Shown: positions 28,031 through 39,690, counted from the stretch's first letter. The stretch is 64,000 nucleotides of DNA from Vibrio hippocampi (GCF_921292975.1 NZ_CAKLCM010000002.1:930001-994000); one strand, 5' to 3'. Numbers and translations are program-made. Notes: generated by a model from the sequence alone, not told the origin.

Positions 28031-28693
28031 TTGCCAATGTCTCACCATCAAGCAGCTGTACTTATTCAACGTACCTTTGAGCGTTTAGAGTCTCATTACG
28101 GGTTGTATCAATGGTGGCCAGAAACCGATCCGTACCAAGTCATCTTGGGCGCGATCTTGGTTCAAAACACTAATTGGCGAAATGCTGAAAAAGCCCTCGA
28201 AACCTTGGGTCACGATGCCAACCCCCTTTATATTGAACGGATTGATATCAATACTCTAGCGCAAGCTATTCGTTCCAGCGGTTACTACAACCAAAAAGCG
28301 AAGAAGCTCAAAGCGGTGACTCAGTGGTTTGCCAATTATCAATATCAAATTGAGCGTGTGCGTGACCAATCATTTACGCATTTAAGGAATGAGCTACTGA
28401 CGATAAAAGGCGTAGGCGGTGAGACAGCCGATGTGATTTTGACTTACGCCATAGGCAAACCGTCATTTGTTATTGATGCCTATGCGCGGAGGTTGTTGTC
28501 TCGGGTGGGACTGGATGTACCGAAAAGCTATGAGGCGTTTCGCTCCCTTATGCAAAGTGCGCTGCAAGGAAATGAAGTGAAGTATGGCTACTATCATGGT
28601 GTGATTGTCGATCATGGGCAACAGTTCTGCCGTAAAACCCCAGAGTGCAGCGACTGCCCACTGTCACATTTTTGCCGGAAAGTGGGCGTTTAA
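28031..28693 (+). CDS. Endonuclease III-like DNA glycosylase (HhH-GPD, 4Fe-4S)
   Basis: A 220-residue helix-hairpin-helix base-excision enzyme. It shows FQ-type core VILGAILVQNTNWRNAEKAL, the HhH motif LLTIKGVGGETADVILTYA with the following FVIDAYARRLLSRVG (the catalytic aspartate D is in VIDAY), and a C-terminal 4Fe-4S cluster C-x6-C-x2-C-x5-C (CRKTPECSDCPLSHFC). The position of the usual Nth lysine is occupied differently (GVGGETAD), so it may be a monofunctional glycosylase. The start is either TTG at 28031 or ATG at 28037. Confidence 0.88.
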   Translation: MPMSHHQAAVLIQRTFERLESHYGLYQWWPETDPYQVILGAILVQNTNWRNAEKALETLGHDANPLYIERIDINTLAQAIRSSGYYNQKAKKLKAVTQWFANYQYQIERVRDQSFTHLRNELLTIKGVGGETADVILTYAIGKPSFVIDAYARRLLSRVGLDVPKSYEAFRSLMQSALQGNEVKYGYYHGVIVDHGQQFCRKTPECSDCPLSHFCRKVGV

Positions 28694-28707
28694 ACAACTT
28701 GAACGAT

Positions 28708-30078
28708 TTACTGCGGTTGTGCCGCTAATTTCGCTTCAAGTTGTTGCAGTGAGTAGCGGTAGGTAAACCATGCGCTGGTTCCAGCAAGAATATTACCGAC
28801 TAAAGCCCCAATAAACAGTCCTTCAATGCCGCCAAATTGTGAGCCTAGCCATAAGCAAGGTAAGAAGAATAAAAACAGCCGAAGTGTCGAAATAACCAGC
28901 GCTGTTTTCGCCTTACCTAAAGCGTTTGAAATCGACACCATCAGCATACACACACCAAGAGGTCCTAAACTGAACGGCACGATCCACAGGTGATAATTAA
29001 GGATGCTCGACACGTTCACTTCACTGGCCATCAAACCTGACAGCGGTGTGGCAAATATCATGGTTGCGATGGCGACCAGTGTTTGGAAGCCAAGGATGTA
29101 AACCACGGCAATGTTGACCAGTTTCTTGATGTCGTTGATATTTTTGGCACCAAGGAGTTTACCAACCATCGGTGGCATCGACATGGTTAATGCTAGTACG
29201 GTTACGATGGCAAAAAATTCATAGCGAGACCCTAGCGCCCAAGCTGCCACGGCAGCGGTGCCAAACGTTGCTAATAGTTTGGTCGCGAGCATGGATGAGA
29301 GCGGAGGAAGCAGTTGACTCACCATCGCCGGTGCCATCACTTTCCACAACGCGTTTATGCTGGCAGCGACATCCAAATCCGCCCAATCGAATGATGCCCA
29401 CTGTTTCGAGACCACTTTGGGCGCGACGACGACAATCCCTAAAGCGAAGGCAATAATCGTCGCGATGGCGGCACCATTGATTCCTAAGTCGAAAGTAAAA
29501 ATAAACAATGGATCGAGGATTAGGTTAATGATGCTGGTGACCACCATCATCATTCCCGGTAAGACGGTATTACCGTTGGCACGACAGACACTGTAATAAA
29601 AATAGAGAACCGCACCGACCCAAGAGCTCAATAGCCAATAAGGCCAGTAACTATCAATAACCGGGTAAACGGATTCCGGTGCGCTAAGCAGCAGTAAAAT
29701 GGGATGGCGGATTAACCAGATTAAGACGCTGATGACCGCAATACCAATGCTACCAAACAGCAAAATCAATCCCCCGAGTTGTTTGGCGTATCGATCTTGT
29801 TGCGACCCTAAAGCGCGAGATATGATAGCCGTGGTGGCGATACCTAAACCCACTTGTAGACCAATAATCACCATTTGCATCGGCAAGGTAAAACCCTGCG
29901 CCGCCAGCGGAAGTACACCAAGTTGACCGATAAAGGCACTGTCGACTAATTGAAAGCTCATAAGTGACATCACGCCCAATACCATGGGGAGTGTCATATT
30001 AAATAACTGTCTTGCTAAAGATGGCTTGTTTTTATTCACTAGGAACTCATTTGATGGTCTTATGGTTTCTGTTGACAC
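28708..30078 (-). CDS. MATE-family multidrug efflux transporter
   Basis: A polytopic inner-membrane antiporter with twelve predicted helices and two MATE repeats, the first beginning MTLPMVLGVMSLMSFQLVDS. Members exchange cationic drugs for Na+ or H+. The frame can start at GTG 30078, which lies in one arm of a perfect inverted repeat, or at GTG 30039, which is preceded by GAGTTCCTA and gives VNKNKPSLARQLF. I cannot decide between them. Convergent with the EndoIII-like gene, 14 bases apart. Confidence 0.9.
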   Translation of the reverse strand: MSTETIRPSNEFLVNKNKPSLARQLFNMTLPMVLGVMSLMSFQLVDSAFIGQLGVLPLAAQGFTLPMQMVIIGLQVGLGIATTAIISRALGSQQDRYAKQLGGLILLFGSIGIAVISVLIWLIRHPILLLLSAPESVYPVIDSYWPYWLLSSWVGAVLYFYYSVCRANGNTVLPGMMMVVTSIINLILDPLFIFTFDLGINGAAIATIIAFALGIVVVAPKVVSKQWASFDWADLDVAASINALWKVMAPAMVSQLLPPLSSMLATKLLATFGTAAVAAWALGSRYEFFAIVTVLALTMSMPPMVGKLLGAKNINDIKKLVNIAVVYILGFQTLVAIATMIFATPLSGLMASEVNVSSILNYHLWIVPFSLGPLGVCMLMVSISNALGKAKTALVISTLRLFLFFLPCLWLGSQFGGIEGLFIGALVGNILAGTSAWFTYRYSLQQLEAKLAAQPQ

Positions 30079-30096
30079 AAGCGTACCGTGTCAACA
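30070..30096. promoter_or_regulatory. Operator-like perfect inverted repeat at the MATE gene
   Basis: Arms TGTTGACAC (30070-30078) and GTGTCAACA (30088-30096) are perfect, nine bases apart. It resembles the binding site of a dimeric repressor. It overlaps or lies just upstream of the MATE start, depending on which GTG is used. Confidence 0.6.
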
Positions 30097-30187
30097 TGGC
30101 ATATCGTCCCTGATGTTGCTTATTTAATTCGCCCGCAACTAGGCACTGTTTACTATAACCGTTGATGATAGCAGCGATTGAATGTAA

Positions 30188-30217
30188 CAAGGACGAGTTG
30201 ATTAAGACTCGTCCTTG
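30188..30217 (-). terminator. Hairpin after kefB
   Basis: An 11-bp stem (30188-30198 with 30207-30217, CAAGGACGAGT/ACTCGTCCTTG) 37 bases after the kefB stop. The minus-strand tail (TTACATTC) is only weakly U-rich. Confidence 0.65.
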
Positions 30218-30253
30218 AAAGTGCTTTAATTTATGGTCTGTAGGGTGACGGTT

Positions 30254-32176
30254 TTAGTCCTCTTTATCAACAAATTTATCGGCGTAACCTTTAGGTGGTG
30301 GTGTCCATCCACGTTCGCGCGAGTGCCTATCATTTCGGTCTTGTTTCATAGCCTCTTCGATCAACGCTTCCAACTCAACGAATAACTTACGATAGTTGTT
30401 ATCAAATCGCTCCTCTTCAGAGCCTTTTGACCAAGCTTGGTATAACGCGCCAGATTGGCGATCTTCGATATTTTTGAACACGGTTTTTTGGCGTTCTACG
30501 AAGAATGGATGATGACCAAGACATTTCATTGTCTGTGCGCCAAGCTCTAGGGCGGAGTGGTAGGTTTCGGACTCAATATAGTCAGCCCCCGCTTGCTTCA
30601 ATTGGTAGTTGTGACCACGGTCGAAAGCGCGTGCCAATATCTTCACATGAGGGTAGGTGTGTTTGACATACTTGACTAATTCGACGCCGCCTTCTCGGTT
30701 ATCAATCGCGACAACGAACAGTTTCGCTTGTTCTATACCCGCGGTATGCAGCATGTCAGGCTTAGTTGCGTCACCGAAATACGCCTTGGTTCCAATCGCG
30801 CGCATCAAGTCAACTTGCTCAGCACGCACATCTAACACCACAGTATGAACATCATTGGTGACCAGTAGACGGTTAACAATCTGACCGAAACGACCAATAC
30901 CGGCGATCAGTACCGTACCTTGCTCTTCAATGCTGTCTGATTCACGATCGTTAGACTGTTTTTCATAGCGCGGCAAAATGACCTTATCGAACAGGATAAA
31001 TAACCCCGGAGTGAGGAACATCGATAGCGCCACCACCAGTGAAAGCGTCTGCGCAATATCGGTTGGCAGTACATGGTTTTGAACCGAGAAGCTCAACAGC
31101 ACAAAACCAAATTCGCCGGCTTGCGCTAAGCTCAAGGCGAACAACCAGCGGTCACTGTATTTGACTCTAAATATGATCGCCAAGATAAATAGCACGGCTG
31201 CTTTAAGCAGCATCACACCAACAGTCAGGCCAATAATGACAAAGAAGTCAGCAAACAAAATACCAAAGTTAATTCCAGCGCCAACCGTGATAAAGAATAG
31301 ACCCAACAATAAGCCCTTGAATGGGTCGATATTGGATTCTAATTCATGCCTAAACTCACTGTTCGCAAGAACAACACCGGCAAGGAAAGTCCCCAGCGCT
31401 GGCGATAGACCGACAAGGCTCATCAAGGCGGCGATACCGATAACCAGCATTAACGCGGTGGCGGTGAAGATCTCACGTAAGCCAGAAGAAGCGACAAAGC
31501 GGAATAACGGACGACTCAAAAAATGTCCGCCGACAACGACAACAGCAATAGAGAGGGTGATCACTAAGCCATACGCCCAACCGGGTAAGCCGGCGACTAG
31601 GCTAAGTTCGTCATGATGATCGGCTGCTTGACCCACCGCATTCTGAGCTTGTTCGACTAACTCCGGTAGCGCCAGCAGTGGAATAAAGGCCAACATAGGT
31701 ATGACGGCAATATCTTGAAATAGCAGTACCGAGAACGCACTTTTACCACCTTCCGTTTTAGAGAGCCCTTTTTCTTGGAAGGTTTGCAGTACGATTGCGG
31801 TTGAGGAGAGCGCGAAAATTAAGCCAATGGTTAAGGCGATGGTCCATGTTTGATCGAAAGCCAGCGCAATCCCCATGACTGCAGCGGCGGTTCCGCCGAC
31901 TTGAATGCCCCCTAAGCCAATCAATTTATGGCGCATCCCCCACAACATTTTTGGTTCGAGTTCTAAGCCAACCAAGAACAACATCATCACCACGCCAAAC
32001 TCAGCAAAGTGCTGGATCGTTGTGGTTTCTTCACCCACCAAGCCAATAATGGGACCAATCACCACGCCGGCGATTAAATAGCCCAGTACGGAACCTAAGC
32101 CAAGACGCTTCGCAATGGGAACTGCAATAACCGCCGCGACTAAATAGATAAAAGCTTGTAGAAAATAAGCGGTCAT
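30254..32176 (-). CDS. kefB: Glutathione-regulated K+/H+ antiporter, KefB/KefC type
   Basis: A 640-residue CPA2-family antiporter. The first about 380 residues are a membrane domain with 12 to 13 helices, including FAEFGVVMMLFLVGLELEP and SVLLFQDIAVIPMLAF. A cytoplasmic RCK/TrkA-N domain (about 405-525) starts with the NAD-binding GTVLIAGIGRFGQIVNRLL. A charged C-terminal tail ends it. It exports K+ to acidify the cell in response to electrophiles bound to glutathione. The ATG at 32176 overlaps the kefG stop in an ATGA, so the two are translationally coupled. KefB versus KefC is not settled from sequence alone. Confidence 0.93.
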   Translation of the reverse strand: MTAYFLQAFIYLVAAVIAVPIAKRLGLGSVLGYLIAGVVIGPIIGLVGEETTTIQHFAEFGVVMMLFLVGLELEPKMLWGMRHKLIGLGGIQVGGTAAAVMGIALAFDQTWTIALTIGLIFALSSTAIVLQTFQEKGLSKTEGGKSAFSVLLFQDIAVIPMLAFIPLLALPELVEQAQNAVGQAADHHDELSLVAGLPGWAYGLVITLSIAVVVVGGHFLSRPLFRFVASSGLREIFTATALMLVIGIAALMSLVGLSPALGTFLAGVVLANSEFRHELESNIDPFKGLLLGLFFITVGAGINFGILFADFFVIIGLTVGVMLLKAAVLFILAIIFRVKYSDRWLFALSLAQAGEFGFVLLSFSVQNHVLPTDIAQTLSLVVALSMFLTPGLFILFDKVILPRYEKQSNDRESDSIEEQGTVLIAGIGRFGQIVNRLLVTNDVHTVVLDVRAEQVDLMRAIGTKAYFGDATKPDMLHTAGIEQAKLFVVAIDNREGGVELVKYVKHTYPHVKILARAFDRGHNYQLKQAGADYIESETYHSALELGAQTMKCLGHHPFFVERQKTVFKNIEDRQSGALYQAWSKGSEEERFDNNYRKLFVELEALIEEAMKQDRNDRHSRERGWTPPPKGYADKFVDKED

Positions 32177-32799
32177 CGGGTTACCTCTTGTTCTTGCTGT
32201 CGCCAATAGTGATTGAGCTTAGCCAGAGGCTGAGCTTTATCGAGATCTATTTCATCGGCGACGAGTTGTTGGAGTAACTGTTTCCATTGGGAACGATGCT
32301 GAGCAATTCGGTGGTCTTCTTTTGCAGTACGAGAGCCAAACAGAGTGAAAGGCGGTAGATAGATCAGTCCGGTCATCGCTGCCATCTGCTCAAGAGGTTG
32401 TAATAACTCACGAATGGTGAAGTGATTATAGCCATCGGTTTGATAAGCATCCGCCTTGCCTCCTGCAGAGAGGGCACAGATAAAGGTTTTACCATGCAGA
32501 GCGGTGCCATCGTTCCCGTATGCAAAACCATATTCAAGAACCAGATCTTGCCACTCTTTTAATATCGATGGAGTCGAATACCAATAAAGAGGAAATTGAA
32601 AAATAATCACATCATGGTCGAGCAAACGTTGTTGTTCCCGGTCAATGTTGATATTGAACGTGGGATATTCGTGGTAAAGATCGACGGCAGTGACGCCTTC
32701 TATCTCACACGCATCGGCAAACATGGGCGCATTGACCTCCGAACGTCGTTGCGATGGATGGGCATAGAGGACCAAAACTCGTTTGCTATTGTCAGGCAT
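32173..32799 (-). CDS. kefG: KefG-like NAD(P)H oxidoreductase, ancillary protein of KefB
   Basis: A 208-residue flavodoxin-like quinone oxidoreductase. Family motifs are RVLVLYAHPSQRRSEVN, VIIFQFPLYWYSTPSILKEW and ICALSAGGKADAYQTDGYNH. In E. coli KefG is needed for full KefB activity. The ATG at 32799 follows GAGAATC; an in-frame TTG 12 bases upstream is less likely. First gene of a two-gene operon with kefB, overlapping it by four bases. Confidence 0.92.
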   Translation of the reverse strand: MPDNSKRVLVLYAHPSQRRSEVNAPMFADACEIEGVTAVDLYHEYPTFNINIDREQQRLLDHDVIIFQFPLYWYSTPSILKEWQDLVLEYGFAYGNDGTALHGKTFICALSAGGKADAYQTDGYNHFTIRELLQPLEQMAAMTGLIYLPPFTLFGSRTAKEDHRIAQHRSQWKQLLQQLVADEIDLDKAQPLAKLNHYWRQQEQEVTR

Positions 32800-34283
<1,484 letters not shown>

Positions 34284-34301
34284 TCCAGGGGATACATCAC
34301 T

Positions 34302-36704
34302 ATGAAATTTAGCGAATCATGGCTTCGTGAGTGGGTAAACCCTGCGGTATCGACTGACGAACTTACCCATCAAATCACAATGGCTGGTCTAGAGGTTGAC
34401 GATGTTCTTCCTGTAGCGGGTTCATTTACTGGCGTTAAAGTCGGTAAAGTGGTTGAGTGTGGTCAACACCCAGACGCAGACAAACTACGTGTGACTAAAG
34501 TAGATGTTGGCGCTGAAGAACTCCTCGACATCGTTTGTGGCGCATCGAACTGCCGCCTTGGCATCAAGGTTGCGGTAGCAACGGTTGGCGCAGTATTACC
34601 AGGCGATTTCAAAATCAAAAAAGCAAAACTACGTGGTCAACCATCACACGGTATGCTTTGCTCATTCTCTGAGCTAGGCATCGACGTAGAATCAGACGGT
34701 ATCCTTGAGCTTGCAGAAGATGCCGTTATCGGCACTGATTTCCGCGAATTCTTGGGTCTTGACGACGTTACCGTAGACGTTGACTTAACAGCAAACCGTG
34801 CGGACTGTTTCAGCATCCGTGGTCTTGCTCGTGAAGTGGGCGTACTTAATCGTGCCGACGTGACTGAGCCATCAGTAGCTACGGTGGCAACTTCAATTCA
34901 AGACACTGTGTCTATCGAAGTGAAAGCACCTGCTGCATGTCCTCGTTACCTTGGTCGTGTGGTTAAGAACGTTAACGTTCAAGCTGAAACCCCACTGTGG
35001 ATGCAAGAAAAGCTGCGTCGTTGTGGTATTCGTTCCATCGACCCTGTCGTTGACATCACTAACTACGTGCTTCTAGAGCAAGGTCAACCGATGCACGCGT
35101 TCGATCTCGCGAAGATCGAAGGTGGTATCGTGGTTCGTCTAGCCGAGCAGGGCGAAAAGCTGACGCTTCTAGACGGTAACGAAGCAGAACTTAACGCAGA
35201 GACTCTCGTCGTCGCTGACCACAATAAAGCACTCGCCATCGCGGGTATCTTTGGTGGTGAAGAGTCTGGTGTAACCACTGAGACTAAAGACGTGCTACTT
35301 GAGTGTGCGTTCTTCGCACCGGATCATATCCGTGGTCGCGCGCGTAACTACGGTCTGCATACAGATTCTTCAATGCGTTTTGAGCGTGGTGTGGATTTCG
35401 CACTGCAAGCAAGCGCTATGGAGCGTGCAACTCAGCTTCTGGTTGATATTTGTGGTGGTGACGTTGCACCTGTCGTTGGCGTTGAGTCAGACGCCGATCT
35501 ACCTAAAGCGAATACCGTAGAACTGCGTCGTATCAAGCTAGATAGCTTACTGGGTCATCACATCGCAGACAGCGACGTGGTTGAGATCCTTGAGCGCTTA
35601 GGTCTAACGGTAGAAGCGACGGTTTCTGAGAACGGCGAGGCTGGTTGGTCAGCAACGGCGCCAACATGGCGTTTTGATATTGCGATCGAGCAAGACCTAA
35701 TTGAAGAAGTCGGTCGTATCTATGGCTACGATAACATTCCAAACCAGCACCCAATTGCTGCGCTGAAAATGCACAATCATGTAGAAGCGGCTCTTCCACT
35801 TAAGCGTGTCCGTAACCTGCTGGTTGACCGTGGTTACCAAGAAGCGATCACCTACAGTTTCGTCGAACCAGAGCAACAAAAGTTGGTGGTTCCAGAAGTT
35901 GAGCCGTTAATCCTGCCATTCCCAATCTCTGCGGATATGTCAGCAATGCGTCTAGGTCTGATTCAGGGTCTATTGAACACGGTTGTTCACAACCAAAAGC
36001 GTCAGCAGTCACGTGTTCGTCTATTTGAATACGGTCTACGTTTTATTCCATGTGAATCAGCAGAAAACGGTATGCGTCAAGAGCCAATGCTTGCTGGTGT
36101 GATTGCCGGTACACGTAGTGATGAGCATTGGGATATCGAAACCAATACGGTTGATTTCTTTGATTTGAAAGGCGATCTAGAAGCGATTCTTGAGCTTTCT
36201 GCCAACGAAAAAGCGTACTCATTCACCGCTTGTCAGCACCCAGCACTGCATCCAGGTCAATCTGCTGCCATCGTTGTTGATGGAGAACCTGTTGGTGTCA
36301 TCGGTACGGTTCACCCAGAACTTGAACGCAAGTTTGGTCTAAACGGCCGTACTATCGTGTTTGAGATTGAGTGGTCTGCGATTAACAGCAAGGTAATTCC
36401 AGAAGCGGTACAGCTTTCTAAGTTCCCTGCAAACCGTCGTGATATCGCGGTGGTTGTTGATGAAGACGTTGCCTCAGGCGATATCGTTAACGCCTGTCTA
36501 GAGCAGGGCGGTGAGTTCCTAAAAGACGCGAAACTGTTTGATGTCTACGTGGGTAAAGGCGTAGAAGAAGGTAAGAAGAGTCTTGCGATTGCACTGACCC
36601 TTCAATCTCTTGAGAGAACCCTAGAAGATGCAGATATCGCGGGCGCGGTTGACGCTATCGTAGAGGCAATTTCTGAGCAGTTTGGTGCGACTCTGCGAGA
36701 CTAA
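34302..36704 (+). CDS. pheT: Phenylalanyl-tRNA synthetase beta subunit
   Basis: An 800-residue partner of PheS (795 in E. coli). From the N-terminus: a tRNA-binding EMAP-like domain (about 40-150, [20 protein letters not shown]), B3/B4 editing domain (about 210-390, [20 protein letters not shown] region and [20 protein letters not shown]), B5 domain, a non-catalytic core, and the C-terminal ferredoxin-like anticodon-binding FDX-ACB domain (about 705-800, [16 protein letters not shown]). A strong terminator follows, so ihfA downstream is transcribed separately, at least in part. Confidence 0.98.
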   Translation: MKFSESWLREWVNPAVSTDELTHQITMAGLEVDDVLPVAGSFTGVKVGKVVECGQHPDADKLRVTKVDVGAEELLDIVCGASNCRLGIKVAVATVGAVLPGDFKIKKAKLRGQPSHGMLCSFSELGIDVESDGILELAEDAVIGTDFREFLGLDDVTVDVDLTANRADCFSIRGLAREVGVLNRADVTEPSVATVATSIQDTVSIEVKAPAACPRYLGRVVKNVNVQAETPLWMQEKLRRCGIRSIDPVVDITNYVLLEQGQPMHAFDLAKIEGGIVVRLAEQGEKLTLLDGNEAELNAETLVVADHNKALAIAGIFGGEESGVTTETKDVLLECAFFAPDHIRGRARNYGLHTDSSMRFERGVDFALQASAMERATQLLVDICGGDVAPVVGVESDADLPKANTVELRRIKLDSLLGHHIADSDVVEILERLGLTVEATVSENGEAGWSATAPTWRFDIAIEQDLIEEVGRIYGYDNIPNQHPIAALKMHNHVEAALPLKRVRNLLVDRGYQEAITYSFVEPEQQKLVVPEVEPLILPFPISADMSAMRLGLIQGLLNTVVHNQKRQQSRVRLFEYGLRFIPCESAENGMRQEPMLAGVIAGTRSDEHWDIETNTVDFFDLKGDLEAILELSANEKAYSFTACQHPALHPGQSAAIVVDGEPVGVIGTVHPELERKFGLNGRTIVFEIEWSAINSKVIPEAVQLSKFPANRRDIAVVVDEDVASGDIVNACLEQGGEFLKDAKLFDVYVGKGVEEGKKSLAIALTLQSLERTLEDADIAGAVDAIVEAISEQFGATLRD

Positions 36705-36730
36705 GCGAGTTCGATAGCTTAGCAATATTT

Positions 36731-36765
36731 AAGAGCATAGAGGTTTCTTCTATGCTCTTTTTTTT
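36731..36765 (+). terminator. pheST terminator
   Basis: An 11-bp stem (36731-36741 with 36749-36759, AAGAGCATAGA/TCTATGCTCTT) with a seven-base loop, running into an eight-base T tract. Confidence 0.93.
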
Positions 36766-37207
36766 ACGCGTATATCTGTAATGTTTCGTACATCGAACAA
36801 GGTTAGACTTCACTTCGTTGTTTATGCTTTTTCCGCCAATGGTTTCACTATCCCTTTAAAATAAAACGACTTTTACGTTATTCTGCAATTATTCTGATGA
36901 TACCCTTAAATGAGACATCGTACCTCTCCGTGATATATTCACCCAAAAATCACTCCCAAATATCCTTTTGGTAGTGTTATATTCTGGATGTGTGGTTTAT
37001 TGTGGGCTCGTATGCTGCTTTTGATGTAAAAGACTAATAAATAAATGAATATTCTTACACTTAATTGAAATAAAAAAGTTGGCGAAAATCATAAGCTTGA
37101 CTTACACTTTTGGATGTTGGTGGGTTATGTTGTTGATTGACCGACTAAAATTTGGTGCTGCCGGGACTGGCAGTAAGTAAAGTATAATTAGCTTTGAGGG
37201 GAGTTTT
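36766..37207. other. AT-rich pheT-ihfA intergenic region
   Basis: About 440 bases. Near its right end, TATAAT (37183-37188) is a good -10 for ihfA. The -35 position is covered by an inverted repeat, CTGCC (37158-37162) with GGCAG (37169-37173), which could be an operator. I see no convincing gene. Confidence 0.5.
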
Positions 37208-37501
37208 ATGGCGCTCACAAAGGCCGATCTGGCTGAGAACCTATTTGAGAAACTCGGATTCAGTAAACGGGATGCCAAGGAAACGGTAGAAGTATTTTTT
37301 GAGGAAGTCAGAAAATCACTCGAAAGTGGCGAACAGGTGAAACTGTCGGGTTTTGGTAATTTTGATCTACGGGACAAAAATGAACGTCCTGGCAGAAATC
37401 CCAAAACTGGAGAAGATATTCCAATTTCTGCTCGTCGCGTCGTTACATTCCGTCCTGGCCAGAAACTAAAAGCAAGAGTTGAAAACATCAAAGTAGACTG
37501 A
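37208..37501 (+). CDS. ihfA: Integration host factor alpha subunit
   Basis: A 97-residue DNA-bending protein of the HU/IHF family that acts as a heterodimer with IHF-beta in transcription, replication and recombination. The beta-ribbon arm contains [20 protein letters not shown], including the conserved Arg-Asn-Pro-Lys tip, and the N-terminal body begins [20 protein letters not shown]. The ribosome site is GAGGGGAG. Gene order pheS-pheT-ihfA is the same as in enterobacteria. Confidence 0.98.
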   Translation: MALTKADLAENLFEKLGFSKRDAKETVEVFFEEVRKSLESGEQVKLSGFGNFDLRDKNERPGRNPKTGEDIPISARRVVTFRPGQKLKARVENIKVD

Positions 37502-37519
37502 TCACTTGCTGAGTTTGAT

Positions 37520-37553
37520 AAAAAGACCGCTGATGCGGTCTTTTTGTGTTTTT
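37520..37553. terminator. Terminator between ihfA and nhaD (convergent)
   Basis: An 11-bp stem (37520-37530 with 37535-37545, AAAAAGACCGC/GCGGTCTTTTT) with a TGAT loop. The T-run and TGTGTTTTT follow on the plus strand, while A-rich arms give a U-run on the minus strand, so it serves both genes. Confidence 0.9.
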
Positions 37554-37578
37554 GGATCTTATCTCGATAGGTTTTTGC

Positions 37579-38952
37579 TTAACCATTCAACAAGAAATGC
37601 GCCACTATGCCCCCTAGATAGCCGAGCGCTATTGCCCAGGTCCATTTCAAATGTGTCATAAAGGTGTAGTGACCTTTTGCTGTTCCCATCAATGCCACTC
37701 CTGCCGCAGAGCCTACTGACAATAGACTGCCACCAACACCGGCAGTAAAGGTGATCAGTAGCCACTGGAAGTGGTCCATATCTGGGTGCATAGTGAGAAT
37801 GGCGAACATCACGGGGATGTTATCGATGATGGCTGAAATGGCGCCGGCGGCAATATTCGCTGTCGTTGCTCCCCAGTCACCGTACATGATTTGTGAAATG
37901 GACGTCAGGTAACCAAAGAACCCGAGTGCGCCTACACAATACATCACACCGAAGAAGAACAATAACGTGTCCCATTCTGGCTTAGCTAATTTGCTAAACA
38001 CATTGAATTTCACATCTTCATCATCTTGTTTTAGCGTGCGTTTTTTGAAGTAAATGGTTAAGAACAGAAGCGATAGACCGAACATCATGCCCAAATATGG
38101 CGGTAAACCAAGTAGGTTCTCAAACGTCACGGCGAGACAGATCGTTACCAGAAATAACCCACAAACTAGATATCCCCCCGTTTTGACTTCAGTACGTTCA
38201 GTCAGCATCGGTGGCTGCCCTTTGGGTAGGTAACGAGAGATAATCGCTGCTGGAATGAGATAGTTGATAACAGCAGGTATAAACAGCTGGAAGAAATCAA
38301 AGAAGCTCGCATGACCGGACTGCCATACCATCAGCGTTGTGATATCACCAAACGGCGAAAAAGCACCGCCCGCGTTAGCGGCAATTACGATCACCACACA
38401 AGTTTGTCCAATGAATTTAGGGTTACCTCGTCCAACTGCCATCACCACAGCGCCCATAATCAACGCCGTTGTCAGGTTATCGGCGATAGGGGACAACACA
38501 AACGCGATGCCGCTTGTCACCCAAAAAAGTTGTTGATAATTGAAACCACGGTTAATCAAATAGCCCTTAAGCGCCTCAAACACGTTTCTCTCTTCGAGGG
38601 CGTTGATATAAATCATCGCCACTAGCAAGAATAAAAACAGCTCGGCAAACTCTTCAAGGTTGTGTGTCACCGCAGCTTCCATTGCTTCATGGCTAACTCC
38701 TAGTTGACGACCAACAATTGCGGCTATGATCCACAATAATCCAGCCGAAAAAATCATCGGTTTCGATTTTGGTAAGTGAATCTTTTCCTCAAAAATGACC
38801 AATAGATATGAGCCGAAAAAAATCAGCAAGGCAAGAATGGCTAGCGGGTTGTCGATGGCGGTAAGTTGGCTTGAATGCGATTCAAACGCCAAAGCAAACG
38901 GAGGAAAGATGATGGTGATTAACAACATCATCAACTTAACAAGATATTTCAT
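37579..38952 (-). CDS. nhaD: Na+/H+ antiporter NhaD
   Basis: A 457-residue inner-membrane antiporter that exports sodium (and lithium) in exchange for protons, important for marine vibrios at alkaline pH. Many hydrophobic segments cover the length. Conserved segments include PIADNLTTALIMGAVVMA, AANAGGAFSPFGDITTLMVW, SAIIDNIPVMFAILTM and GSLLSVGSAAGVALMG. The N-terminus (MKYLVKLMMLLITIIFPPFA) may be a cleaved signal peptide. The ATG follows GGAGATATACTC. Convergent with ihfA. Confidence 0.95.
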   Translation of the reverse strand: MKYLVKLMMLLITIIFPPFALAFESHSSQLTAIDNPLAILALLIFFGSYLLVIFEEKIHLPKSKPMIFSAGLLWIIAAIVGRQLGVSHEAMEAAVTHNLEEFAELFLFLLVAMIYINALEERNVFEALKGYLINRGFNYQQLFWVTSGIAFVLSPIADNLTTALIMGAVVMAVGRGNPKFIGQTCVVIVIAANAGGAFSPFGDITTLMVWQSGHASFFDFFQLFIPAVINYLIPAAIISRYLPKGQPPMLTERTEVKTGGYLVCGLFLVTICLAVTFENLLGLPPYLGMMFGLSLLFLTIYFKKRTLKQDDEDVKFNVFSKLAKPEWDTLLFFFGVMYCVGALGFFGYLTSISQIMYGDWGATTANIAAGAISAIIDNIPVMFAILTMHPDMDHFQWLLITFTAGVGGSLLSVGSAAGVALMGTAKGHYTFMTHLKWTWAIALGYLGGIVAHFLLNG

Positions 38953-39028
38953 GAGTATATCTCCAGAACGATAATAAATGGATTAGGTTTCTAACACGAA
39001 GTAGCAAAGGAATAGCGACAGATGAGTT

Positions 39029-39517
39029 CTAACTGGACACCAATGGGGGTGACTCAGGGGTAATGGCTAATTGCTCTAACAAATGGATCTTGTATAGGTC
39101 ACGGATGATAAATGCAGTAGGGTTATCCAACTCTTGAGTTGCTATGAATTGAAACAGCTTTTTCAGTTCCCAAGGATCGACATATAGCCCGATATCATTG
39201 ATGTTAACAATGAATGTTGAGAAGTTGGCGGCGAGAGTGTATTGATGTTTAGAAGCAAGACGTTTGGTTAGAAGCTTATCTGTTAGCTTGAGGTGGTGCA
39301 TATTATCGAGGTTATTCCCGTAATATTTTTGGTAGACATAGATAATGGCCGCAACGGTGGCGATTAACATTGCGTAATGACCTGTATCCCAAGCCCATGC
39401 TGTTAACAACAAGCAACTGATTAAAATAACCAGTGACAGTAAGTTGTTCAGAAAGTCTAAATTCAGGATCAGCTGTAGTTGTTGGTTATCTTGTTCGAGA
39501 TTAAATGAGTGGTTCAT
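39029..39517 (-). CDS. Small inner-membrane protein of unknown function
   Basis: About 162 residues. Two hydrophobic segments (about 28-46 and 50-66, NNLLSLVILISCLLLTAWAW and MLIATVAAIIYVYQK) precede a soluble tail of about 95 residues. I do not recognise the family. The topology resembles small YcxB-like membrane proteins, but that is only a guess. The start may be ATG 39517 or GTG 39526. It lies 76 bases upstream of nhaD on the same strand and might be cotranscribed with it. Confidence 0.68.
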   Translation of the reverse strand: MNHSFNLEQDNQQLQLILNLDFLNNLLSLVILISCLLLTAWAWDTGHYAMLIATVAAIIYVYQKYYGNNLDNMHHLKLTDKLLTKRLASKHQYTLAANFSTFIVNINDIGLYVDPWELKKLFQFIATQELDNPTAFIIRDLYKIHLLEQLAITPESPPLVSS

Positions 39518-39690
39518 TGTCGACACCTATCCGTGTTCACCTTTGATAAGTGCCAATATATTATTTCGACAAAAATAGAGAACTCGTAATTTTACTGATG
39601 GCCGTGAGGTATTTTTCTAGTTTTATGTCGCGTGATTTCGACATCCAAGACAAATTAGCTTCCATTCGGCGATGGTATTCTCGTACTAGA

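Noticed and set aside
29172..29456. A 94-codon plus-strand frame inside the MATE gene
   Set aside because: It is antisense to a clear transporter and its translation has no recognisable domain; ordinary shadow frame.
36781..36864. 27-codon frame MFRTSNKVRLHFVVYAFSAN between pheT and ihfA
   Set aside because: No ribosome site, AT-rich surroundings and no conservation evidence.
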